From positions 2,974,001 through 3,038,000 of the forward strand of contig NZ_AP014583.1 in the NCBI RefSeq assembly GCF_000828715.1: 64,000 bases of DNA, written 5' to 3'. Positions 9,224-17,389 of this stretch are shown in pieces. The notes beneath the pieces were generated by a model. That model ran no database searches, had not been told where the DNA came from, and saw nothing but the letters and a program-made list of their open reading frames with translations. A program made the translations under genes and the position numbers. Within the stretch, counting starts at the first letter, position 1. Each line of letters starts with the position of its first letter. This stretch comes from Winogradskyella sp. PG-2 (GTDB lineage Bacteria > Bacteroidota > Bacteroidia > Flavobacteriales > Flavobacteriaceae).

Positions 9224-10232
9224 TTAGTAACTTAACTTATAGTTTTTGGCCACAATAAACTCTTCTGTTTTTGTATCGAGAATCAAAGTACTTTCATTAA
9301 ATGGTTGATTGCCTAACCAGCCACCAATTCTAGTAAATGGTGTAACTAATGACTGTGACCAGGTGTACATATTTATATAACTAACACGTTTTAAGCTTAA
9401 CTCAGAATTTCCTATATGAATTGGTTGGTCAGTTAATTTGCTTGTAATTGGTATACTGCTGTCCCAGCTTTTGGCATTATATGCAATAGCTTCAGTATTC
9501 TCATCACTATAGGTGTCAAATCTACTTTTAATAGTAATTAAACCAAAAGCACTACAACCTCAATCATAAAAGAGTTCATAATCTTTATCGTTTATAGTTA
9601 CAGGTAACATAATGCGCCTGCCTGTGAAGTCAAAGGGTTTGAATTTTTGTAAGGTCTTCATCCATTCCGGATGCTCATTAAATAACTCTAGGGTTTGATT
9701 TTTAAAGTCAATGGCTGTTATACGATCTTTTATAAAATCACTACCAATAGTTCCTATGCCTATTCTAGAAATGGTATCATTTTTACTAAAAGCATGTCCG
9801 TAATTACCTAAAATTCTAATCATTGAGGCTTTTATGTAGTTGTCATCTAGTTTAAATTCTAATTGCTCTACAAAGCGTTCCTCACCTTTTGTGACTTCCT
9901 TAATGTCCATGCCTAAAGCACGTAAGGATTTTAAATCATTTTCATAGATAAAGGAATGCGGTGCACCAGTATCAAATTGCATATAGAATTGATGTGCTAA
10001 GCCTTCAATTTTTAATGGAACTACCATTGCAGCTTGTGGTTCATGATACCCTTCTGATCCTGTAGAATTAGCAGCCCAATCAAAATAAATAGGTTTGGAT
10101 TCAAAGCTATATTCTAGGTAAGCTGATTTTTCTTTGAAGAATGCATTGTTGAATTTTCTTATATAATAAAACCCAACTGAGAGCATAAGTATTAGAACAA
10201 CAAGTAATGTATAGCTGATTTTTTTTCTTCAT
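9224..10232 (-). pseudogene. Aspartyl protease-like protein, frameshift plus nonsense codon
   Basis: The best original start is ATG at 10230-10232 (MKKK, then ISYTLLVVLILMLSVGF), which gives a membrane anchor. A run of eight A residues (10219-10226 on the plus strand as T) puts it out of frame by one base; seven would restore it. The body contains a retropepsin-like motif, QFDTGAPHSFIY, near residue 100. In the second half the frame reads LFYD, UGA (9560-9562), GCSAFGLITIKS, and continues open for 112 codons to 9224. The stop therefore replaces the middle residue of a second Asp-Ser/Thr-Gly-like motif. The protein was probably a two-lobed aspartic protease-like envelope protein. With two lesions it is most likely dead. 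Confidence 0.78.
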
Positions 10233-10262
10233 GATTGTTTGATTTTGATTGATGAATACTTT

Positions 10263-10642
10263 TTATTCTGTCTTTCTTTTGCCATTGGTAAGATAGCTTT
10301 GACCAGGTCCTAATGTTTCACCTGTAAATTCGTCATTAGAAATACTACTTTAAACTCAAAAGTCGCTCCTTGAACATCGAAATTGCAAGAGATATTTCCA
10401 TCTTTTAAAACAAGATTTGACATGGTGAAATCCCCCATAATCGATTGAAATGAACCTTTAAATGTTCCCATTTCATTTTTAGTAATAGTCATAGTTATAG
10501 GAACGTCTCCTTGTGGTGTAGCTTCAGCGACAAGACTCCAGTCGCCAATTAGTTTGTCATCAGGATTAATAGCATTTTTTTTTGACCCACAGTTTATTAA
10601 ACTTGTAAAGAGAAAGACACAAAGAATGTATTTAGTTTTCAT
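10263..10642 (-). pseudogene. Small lipoprotein, frameshifted near its C-terminus
   Basis: From ATG at 10642 the product has a lipoprotein signal (MKTKYILCVFLFTSLINC) and a lipocalin-like body (LIGDWSLVAEATPQGDVPIT, TFKGSFQSIMGDF). At about 10339-10343 the frame slips into a short unrelated tail. The adjacent frame gives NDEFTGETLGPGQSYLTNGK and a stop at 10263, which fits the preceding FEFKVVF strand as a normal end. One missing base in the T run accounts for it. An earlier in-frame ATG at 10684 precedes the signal and is unlikely to be used. Function unknown. Confidence 0.7.
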
Positions 10643-10745
10643 AACAATGTATTGTTTTAGATTGATGTCTCTAAATAAATACAATAGGATGAGATTTGAG
10701 TACTATGTATACCGCCATTTTTACGACAATAGTTGATTCTACTAG

Positions 10746-11306
10746 CTAAATAAGACGAAGCGAAATATAGAAAAAATTGAAATTATTACGTTTTAATTTC
10801 ATGGCTGTCATAAAAACAGGAATAACATTTGCTGCATAGCATGCAAATAAAACGTATAAAATGATTTGAGCGTTATCAAAAAATTTTAAACTTATGAAAG
10901 GGCAAATTACAAGTAACAGAGCAGTAATTAAACACCATATAATTTGAATATTTACAATTCGTCTTCCCATTTCGTCAACCAATTTAGATTTTCGGTAAAC
11001 TCGCCAAAGTATAAATGGTAGAATAATGTTGCCAAAAGGAATACCTATAAAAGATAGAATTGATAAATTTATGAGTCTTATTGAAGTGGTTGCTGAGGCT
11101 TTTGTCTGTTCAATACTTTTAAATTTATTTTGAAGTTGAGAAGGCTGTATTTTAAAAACTTCAGAAAGAACAGTGAGAGAATGTCCTTTGGGCTCTTTAT
11201 TATTCGATTCTAAACGTTGAATCGTTCTCAAAGACAAGCCAGATTGTTTGGCTAACTCTATTTGTGTATAGCCAGATTGCTCTCTTATATCCTTAATAAT
11301 GCTCAA
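10746..11306 (-). CDS. XRE-type helix-turn-helix regulator with membrane domain
   Basis: The 186-residue protein has an N-terminal Cro/CI helix-turn-helix (residues 5-58; YTQIELAKQSGLSLRTIQRL). A C-terminal region with four hydrophobic helices (about 75-180) resembles DUF4870-like domains. The start codon is UUG at 11304-11306, because the frame has a stop 18 bases upstream and no ATG nearby. Such fusions are thought to be membrane-tethered regulators; the signal sensed is unknown. It is the only intact gene between 8.7 and 12.2 kb. Two direct repeats lie just upstream of the start. Confidence 0.8.
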   Translation of the reverse strand: MSIIKDIREQSGYTQIELAKQSGLSLRTIQRLESNNKEPKGHSLTVLSEVFKIQPSQLQNKFKSIEQTKASATTSIRLINLSILSFIGIPFGNIILPFILWRVYRKSKLVDEMGRRIVNIQIIWCLITALLLVICPFISLKFFDNAQIILYVLFACYAANVIPVFMTAMKLKRNNFNFFYISLRLI

Positions 11307-11307
11307 A

Positions 11308-11332
11308 ATACTACTATAGTGTTATACTACTA
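11308..11332 (-). promoter_or_regulatory. Direct repeats upstream of the XRE gene (possible autoregulatory site)
   Basis: On the plus strand ATACTACTA occurs at 11308-11316 and again, identically, at 11324-11332. Both lie within 26 bases of the UUG start. The centre-to-centre spacing is 16 bp. The position would let a bound regulator block translation initiation or early transcription. That it is the operator of the XRE protein is inference. Confidence 0.35.
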
Positions 11333-11514
11333 ATGTAATGAAAGAAAATAGTCCCGTAAAATTCTAAGAAGCTTATCTACTAAATAACAACGTGCATCCT
11401 ATAAAAACAATTAGTTGGTGAAGGGTAATTTTTGTTTTAAAGCTAGAATAATGAAGTATGTATTCATGGCTTATAAGCTATTTGTTGTGTAACTCTGTTT
11501 ACTTTAAAATTAAT

Positions 11515-12170
11515 TTAAATTTCCCATAGGTTGTTTGGTCGTACTACTTTACATGGATTACCATATACAATAGAGTTTGGTGGAATATCTTTTGTAACTA
11601 CACTTCCCATTCCTATGAATGTGTTGTTGCCAATGGTAATATTATTTTTTATCAAACTCCCTGTACCAATTTCACAACCTTCTCCAATAGTTACGTTTCC
11701 TGATGTCACACTGGATTAATGTCTGTAAAAGGGCCAATTTTATTATGATGTCCTATTTTAGCACCTCTTTTAATGCTAACTCCAAATCCAATTGTTGTTT
11801 GGGAACTAACAACGCATTGTTGATCTATTAAGATGCCGTAATCTAATTTGCTACTTGATGAGTTGGAAATTAAATTACTATAATCCTCATTGCTTAAGTA
11901 AAGTTTAAAGTCTTTATAAACTTCGAATTTATGCCTCCCGCTAGCTAAGCCAAACAAGATTTCTTCAGTAGGTTTTACATCTTGTATAAGCTTTATAGTG
12001 TATTCAATAGATTTTACACGGTCATTTGCTTTACAATCTAAATTTAAATTTGGAAAAACTTCTACATTTACAGGAGAATCGAATTGCTCATGAATGAGAT
12101 CGTAGACAACACAGACCCAATAAGGGTCAAAACCTAAAAGTTGAAATGTGGGATGTTGGTTAAGCTTCAT
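11515..12170 (-). pseudogene. Sugar O-acyltransferase (NeuD/PglD-like, hexapeptide repeats), frameshifted
   Basis: The 5' part from ATG at 12170 encodes 154 residues with a PglD-like N-terminal half and the first left-handed beta-helix coils (IGFGVSIKRGAKIGHHNKIG), ending at a UGA (11706-11708). The adjacent frame continues the same helix: VTSGNVTIGEGCEIGTGSLI, then GNNTFIGMGSVVTKD, then the family end IVYGNPCKVVR. Loss of one G at about 11709-11714 turns the expected INPG-VTSGN into INPV-stop. The family acetylates amino-sugars for surface glycans. No other glycan genes are nearby, which fits a stranded, decayed gene. A short peptide from an internal start would lack most of the helix. Confidence 0.8.
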
Positions 12171-12365
12171 TATTTCTGAATCAAGGTTAATTAAAACTTG
12201 ATGTTAACACCATGCTTCTTAATTGGGGGCTCATTATTTATAAAGATTAAATATAAATCTTATCAAAGTGATCTGTGTTTATATTTATATAAACTACCAA
12301 ACTTTACGATGAATAGCTTTACTATGTGTTTTTTGTCGGTAAACAAAAGTGTATTCTCTTACTAT

Positions 12366-13760
12366 CTAAAAAGGCACATAAGTTACCATTAAAGCTTGTA
12401 AAATGAACAGTACCACAAATGGGATAAACAAATAGCCAACTATATCTCTAGCTTGTATTTTTATGCCAGATCCCATTACTGGGAATACCATTAGCAAGAA
12501 AAATGGTTGGAGTAGATTACTTAAACTTTCACCATATGCTACTGACATAGCTGCTCTTGCTGTCATTGCATTGACCTCATTTGTAGGTAAATTAATTCCT
12601 AAATCTTGCACCATATTAATAATACTTGGTCCAATAACTGCAAATTCACCACCAGCTGAAGGTATAGCAAAATTTATAAGGCCTCCTGTAAGATAAGAAA
12701 TAAAAGCATAAGAGTCTGGTGTGGCAACTGAGGCTAAAAGAACACTAATTTTTGTACCCAAACCAGAAGCTAGCATAATACCCATAATACCTGCGTAAAA
12801 TGGATATTGAAATAAGATGCCAGAAATATTACTGCTGGCACGTTTCATAGCAATACTGTAACGCATAGGAGTAATATGTAAAAACATTCCAACAATTAAG
12901 AAAATAAAAATCATAATATTGAAATTTAAGTCAAAGCCTTTCGTTGAAAAATGATAAACAATATAACTTAAACCCAATACAGCAACACTTATTTGTAACC
13001 AGCCTGCATTGTTTAAAGCATCAGAAACAGCTCTGAAAGGTAGCTTGTAGGATAAAGCTTCTTCTTTTACAGAAGTATCTATTTCGCTGTTATCTATTTT
13101 TAAATCACTTAATTCTTTGCCTTTAGAAGATTTTGGTATTAACAACCATATAATAAAAGGCGCTATAATAACAAATAGAACAATCATGGATAAGTTTAAT
13201 GTTGAACCTAAGCTGTAACTTGTGGAAATGGTATCGTTTAAGATACCAGATTTTATTAAAAAATTATTTTCAGTATTTAGAAGTAAAGCGATAGAACTTG
13301 ATAAGCCGCAGACCCAACCGTTAAAAGAAAAGTAAACACAGGCAATTAAAAAAGGGTAGTGGATACCTTTAATTCTTAAAGCAAGTTCTCTTCCTAAAAT
13401 AGCAGTTACTACAACCATTCCAAAGCTTATTAAAGATAATAATGCGCCTAATGAGATAATGATTAGATATACTTGAGTTGGGGTTTTAATATATTTTGCA
13501 ATTTTATCAATTCCCTTTTTTATTGGATTCGATTGCGCAATACAATATGCTGTAATAATAATTAATACGATTTGCATACCAAAAGACAAAAGTTTCCAAA
13601 AACCATTATACCAACCCTCTAAAATAGAAATAGGTTTGTTGTCTGTAAGAGTTAGAGCTAAAAGTACTGTTAATAGGGTTAATAATAATGCGAAGACATA
13701 AGCACTTGGCATATATTTGGTAAAGGCATCTGTAAATTTTTGTCCGAGTTTAGTTAGCAT
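12366..13760 (-). CDS. Short-chain fatty acid transporter, AtoE family
   Basis: The 464-residue membrane protein has about 12 hydrophobic helices. The start MLTKLGQKFTDAFTKYMPSA and the segment GGLINFAIPSAGGEFAVIGP match the AtoE/SCFA_trans family. It is predicted to import short-chain fatty acids across the inner membrane. It is intact and stands alone. About 195 bases downstream, towards the broken acyltransferase, hold no gene that I can see. The substrate is from family knowledge. Confidence 0.88.
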   Translation of the reverse strand: MLTKLGQKFTDAFTKYMPSAYVFALLLTLLTVLLALTLTDNKPISILEGWYNGFWKLLSFGMQIVLIIITAYCIAQSNPIKKGIDKIAKYIKTPTQVYLIIISLGALLSLISFGMVVVTAILGRELALRIKGIHYPFLIACVYFSFNGWVCGLSSSIALLLNTENNFLIKSGILNDTISTSYSLGSTLNLSMIVLFVIIAPFIIWLLIPKSSKGKELSDLKIDNSEIDTSVKEEALSYKLPFRAVSDALNNAGWLQISVAVLGLSYIVYHFSTKGFDLNFNIMIFIFLIVGMFLHITPMRYSIAMKRASSNISGILFQYPFYAGIMGIMLASGLGTKISVLLASVATPDSYAFISYLTGGLINFAIPSAGGEFAVIGPSIINMVQDLGINLPTNEVNAMTARAAMSVAYGESLSNLLQPFFLLMVFPVMGSGIKIQARDIVGYLFIPFVVLFILQALMVTYVPF

Positions 13761-13912
13761 CTTATCTAGGTTAGTTGAGTCTAAGATAATTTTTTTCTAA
13801 TTCTTAACAATACGTTAATTAACACAACTCTCAATTTCTTTAACAACTCCCTAACAGACCTGCTTCTTTAATGCTCGTAATATGTGGCTAACTAATCTAA
13901 ATTCATATAAAA

Positions 13913-15001
13913 ATGAAAACTACAATTACTTCTTTTGTATTGTGTTTTTTGCTTTGTGTTTCTTTCACGGCAAATGCACAATTAGAAACACCACGTGGAA
14001 GCCAAAAAGCCGCAGTTATGCAGCGTGTAGGAACAACTGATATTACAATTACGTATTCTAGACCTAGTGTCAATGACAGAGAAATTTGGGGGAAATTAGT
14101 GCCTTATGGTATGAATAACCTTGGATTTGGAACATCTAAAGCTGCTCCATGGCGAGCTGGTGCTAATGAAAATACTACAATCACATTTACACACGATGCT
14201 AAAATTGAAGGCGAATCCATAGAGGCTGGTACTTATGGGTTACATATTAATGTAAAAGATGCGGATAATGCTACCATAATTTTATCCAAAGATAAAGATG
14301 CGTGGGGAAGTTATTTTTATGACGAAGCTAAAGATGCCTTGCGGGCAGATGTAAAATTAACAGATAATGAACATACAGAATTATTGACTTTTGACTTTCA
14401 TGATGTAAAAGCTAACTCAGCTATAGCATCATTAAAATGGGGAAAGAGAGCGATTCCTTTTAAAGTTGAAGTAGATGTTACGGAAGTGGTTCTTGAAGAT
14501 ATAAGAGCTCAATTTAAAGGACAAAAAGGCTTTACAAGACAGAATTGGGAGCAAGCAGCTAACTTTTCAATGAATAATGGTGGAGATTTAGATGAGGCCT
14601 TAGGTTGGATTAACTCAGCATTAGAGGGTCAATTTTTTAGTCAGAAAACTGTAAATGGTTTAGCAATTAAATCTCAAATACTTCAGAAGAAAGGGGACAT
14701 GAAAGGTTATGGGAAAACTATGGACGAGGCAGCAGCTATGGCAAACCCTAATCAAATCAATCGAATGGGTTATGCTATGATTACTGCTAAAGACTTTGAT
14801 AGAGCAGTGAAATATTTTAGTATGAATGTAAAAAGTGATCCTAAAAATGCAAATTGGTACGACAGTTTAGGAGAAGCGTATAAGGCAAAGGGTGATAAAA
14901 AAACAGCTATCAAACACTTCAAAAAATCATTAACATTAAATCCAGCTGCAAACGTAAAAGCAAATTCTGAAAAAAATTTGAAGGAATTAGGAGCATTATA
15001 A
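13913..15001 (+). CDS. DUF2911 protein with C-terminal TPR repeats
   Basis: The 362-residue protein has a Sec signal (MKTTITSFVLCFLLCVSFTANAQ). A DUF2911 domain spans about 25-195, with the hallmark stretches ITYSRPSVNDREIWG and VPYGMNNLGFGTSKAAPWRAG. Two or three tetratricopeptide repeats follow at about 265-355 (FDRAVKYFSMNVKSDPKNA, DKKTAIKHFKKSLTLNP). It is periplasmic or surface-facing; DUF2911 has no known function. The gene is monocistronic, with a clear terminator downstream. Confidence 0.88.
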   Translation: MKTTITSFVLCFLLCVSFTANAQLETPRGSQKAAVMQRVGTTDITITYSRPSVNDREIWGKLVPYGMNNLGFGTSKAAPWRAGANENTTITFTHDAKIEGESIEAGTYGLHINVKDADNATIILSKDKDAWGSYFYDEAKDALRADVKLTDNEHTELLTFDFHDVKANSAIASLKWGKRAIPFKVEVDVTEVVLEDIRAQFKGQKGFTRQNWEQAANFSMNNGGDLDEALGWINSALEGQFFSQKTVNGLAIKSQILQKKGDMKGYGKTMDEAAAMANPNQINRMGYAMITAKDFDRAVKYFSMNVKSDPKNANWYDSLGEAYKAKGDKKTAIKHFKKSLTLNPAANVKANSEKNLKELGAL

Positions 15002-15039
15002 GGGTTTCATCAGCAAAACACGTATTGTTCTGTTTTGGA

Positions 15040-15074
15040 GGGTCTAGTTATAGTTGGTGCTAGGCCCTTTTTTT
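15040..15074 (+). terminator. Rho-independent terminator after the DUF2911 gene
   Basis: GGGTCTAG at 15040-15047 pairs with CTAGGCCC at 15060-15067 (8 bp including one G-U) around a 12-base loop, followed by seven T residues. It sits 39 bases after the DUF2911 stop and before the converging recG end. Confidence 0.85.
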
Positions 15075-15108
15075 ATTATGCTTTTTTAAAATTTTATAAT
15101 AATAAGTG

Positions 15109-17211
15109 TTAACTAATATAATTCCAAATATTGCGATACTTACTCATTTGTCTATAGGTATTTAAAATGACTCTTTGCTCTGGTAAACCTAAACTTGGAT
15201 CGAGTTTTAAAACACCTTTTGCATAATAACGTGCTTGCTCTAAGATATCTTTATCCTTAACAATATCTGCAATTCTAAGGTTCAATACACCGCTTTGTTG
15301 TGTACCCATAATATCACCTGGTCCACGTAGTTTTAAATCAACTTCTGCAATTTCAAAACCATCACTAGAGCGTACCATGGTCTCTAATCTAGTTTTACTA
15401 TCCTGACTCAATTTGTGACTTGTCATTAGAATACAGTAACTCTGTTCTGCACCGCGACCTACACGCCCTCGTAATTGATGTAATTGCGACAAGCCAAAGC
15501 GCTCTGCACTTTCAATAATCATTACTGAAGCATTCGGAACATTAACACCAACTTCAATAACTGTTGTAGCAACCATAATATTAGTTTCTCCTTTAACAAA
15601 ACGTTGCATTTCGTAATCTTTATCTGCAGGCTTCATTTTTCCATGTACAATAGAAATCTGATAGTTTGGCATCGGAAACTCTCTAGAGATGCTTTCGTAA
15701 CCATCCATCAAATCTTTATAATCCATTTTTTCACTTTCCTGAATTAAAGGATAGACGATATAAATTTGTCGACCTAAAGCAATTTCATCTTTCATAAATT
15801 TGAAAACTTTTAGGCGATTATTGTCATAACGATGAACTGTTTTTATCTGTTTTCTTCCTGCTGGTAATTCATCAATTATAGAGATATCTAAATCTCCATA
15901 AACGGACATTGCTAAAGTTCTGGGAATTGGAGTTGCGGTCATCACAAGTACATGTGGAGGAGAGGTGTTCTTGTGCCATAACTTACTTCGTTGGGCTACT
16001 CCAAAACGATGTTGTTCGTCAATAATTGCGAGTCCTAAATTTTTGAATTTCACCTTGTCTTCAAGTAAAGCGTGTGTGCCAATTAGCAGTTGTAAACTAC
16101 CATTTTCTAAATTTTCATGAATTTCTTTACGTGTTGAAGTTTTAGTTGAACCAATAAGTAATGAAATACTGATATTTAATGGTTTACATAATTCATATAA
16201 TCCATTATAATGCTGTACTGACAAAATAGCAGTTGGAGCCATTAAACAACATTGAAAACCGTTGTCAAGTCCCATTAATATTGACATTAGGGCTACTATT
16301 GTTTTTCCAGAACCTACATCTCCTTGTAAAAGTCTATTCATCTGTGCATTACTTCCTAAATCTTGTCTAATTTCTTTTAAAACACGTTTCTGTGCGTTGG
16401 TTAATTCAAAAGGTAAATGGTCTTTATAGAAGGTATTAAAATAGTCTCCCACTTTATTAAAAGGAAAGCCTTTAATTTTAGATTTATGAATAAGATTTTT
16501 AAGAATTAATTGTAATTGAATATAAAATAATTCTTCGAATTTTAATCGGAATTGAGCTCTAGAAAGTAGTTCCGGAGTCTTCGGGAAATGAACATTAAAA
16601 AGTGCGTCTGATTTTGAAATTAATTTCAATTCTCCTTTTACCGAATCAGAAAGTGTCTCAACAAAATTGCCTTTGGTTTCTATAAACAACTGCTGCATTA
16701 TTTTGGCAACAACACGATTTGTAATGCCTTTATTTGAAAGTTTCTCAGTAGAAGGATAAATTGCTTGCATCGCAGAACGTAAATTATTGTCGTGCTCAGA
16801 TTGTAATTCTATCTCAGGATGCGGCATACTATATTTTCCACTAAACCAATTTGTTTTTCCAAAAATCACATAAGGTTGATTTATTTTAAGACTTTCTCTT
16901 ATCCATTTCTGACCACGAAACCATACAAGTTCCATCATTCCGGTATCGTCTTTAAAATCAGCAACAAGTCTTTTTCCTCGTTTTTGGGCAACTTCTCTAA
17001 ATCCGGTTATCACTCCAATGAGTTGAACTTCTGCGTTGTTCCGTTCAAGTTCTTTTACTTTGTAATACTTAGTACGATTTATATAACGATTCGGGAATAG
17101 GTTGATGAGGTCTTGATAGCTTTTAATACCTAACTCAGTACGTAACAAATCAGCACGATTTGGACCTACGCCTTTCAAATAATCTATAGGTGTTTGGAGG
17201 TTGGTATTCAT
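15109..17211 (-). CDS. recG: ATP-dependent DNA helicase RecG
   Basis: The 700-residue protein has the N-terminal wedge/OB region (PIDYLKGVGPNRADLL at the start; OB fold about 60-150). The helicase core follows: motif I LLQGDVGSGKT near 297, motif II IIDEQHRFG near 400, motif III VMTATPIPRTLAMSVYGD near 425, and motif VI QLRGRVGRG near 580. The C-terminal TRG region ends the protein. RecG remodels stalled replication forks and Holliday junctions. The length is typical. It faces the endonuclease gene divergently across about 180 bases. Confidence 0.97.
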   Translation of the reverse strand: MNTNLQTPIDYLKGVGPNRADLLRTELGIKSYQDLINLFPNRYINRTKYYKVKELERNNAEVQLIGVITGFREVAQKRGKRLVADFKDDTGMMELVWFRGQKWIRESLKINQPYVIFGKTNWFSGKYSMPHPEIELQSEHDNNLRSAMQAIYPSTEKLSNKGITNRVVAKIMQQLFIETKGNFVETLSDSVKGELKLISKSDALFNVHFPKTPELLSRAQFRLKFEELFYIQLQLILKNLIHKSKIKGFPFNKVGDYFNTFYKDHLPFELTNAQKRVLKEIRQDLGSNAQMNRLLQGDVGSGKTIVALMSILMGLDNGFQCCLMAPTAILSVQHYNGLYELCKPLNISISLLIGSTKTSTRKEIHENLENGSLQLLIGTHALLEDKVKFKNLGLAIIDEQHRFGVAQRSKLWHKNTSPPHVLVMTATPIPRTLAMSVYGDLDISIIDELPAGRKQIKTVHRYDNNRLKVFKFMKDEIALGRQIYIVYPLIQESEKMDYKDLMDGYESISREFPMPNYQISIVHGKMKPADKDYEMQRFVKGETNIMVATTVIEVGVNVPNASVMIIESAERFGLSQLHQLRGRVGRGAEQSYCILMTSHKLSQDSKTRLETMVRSSDGFEIAEVDLKLRGPGDIMGTQQSGVLNLRIADIVKDKDILEQARYYAKGVLKLDPSLGLPEQRVILNTYRQMSKYRNIWNYIS

Positions 17212-17284
17212 TATCGCTAATATAATAATACAGTTTTGATGATTAAAAACTAATTTTTGAATTTCTCTAATCTTGTTATAGAAT

Positions 17285-17323
17285 TTACGGTTTTACCGTA
17301 ATAGTTTTGTGGTTTAACCACAA
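17285..17323 (+). promoter_or_regulatory. Tandem 17-bp dyads over the endonuclease promoter
   Basis: TTACGGTTTTACCGTAA (17285-17301; arms of 7, centre TTT) and TTGTGGTTTAACCACAA (17307-17323; arms of 8) are both perfect palindromes. They share the pattern TTnnGGTTTnACCnnAA. Their centres are 22 bp apart, about two helical turns, so two dimers could bind on the same face. A -7 box TAGTTTTG (17302-17309) lies between them and overlaps the second dyad. This is the layout expected of a regulated promoter. The regulator is not identified. Confidence 0.7.
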
Positions 17324-17389
17324 GATAATCAATTAATTAAGCTTTATTTTTAAGGGTTGGCTATTAATGATTCTAAAAACACATTTATT

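Noticed and set aside
9560..9562. UGA as selenocysteine in the aspartyl protease-like gene
   Set aside because: The homologous position is Ser/Thr, not Cys. I looked for no SECIS element in detail, and the gene also carries a 5' frameshift.
17357..17389. UUG start of the endonuclease gene
   Set aside because: The ATG at 17390 directly begins a signal peptide; the earlier residues would displace it.
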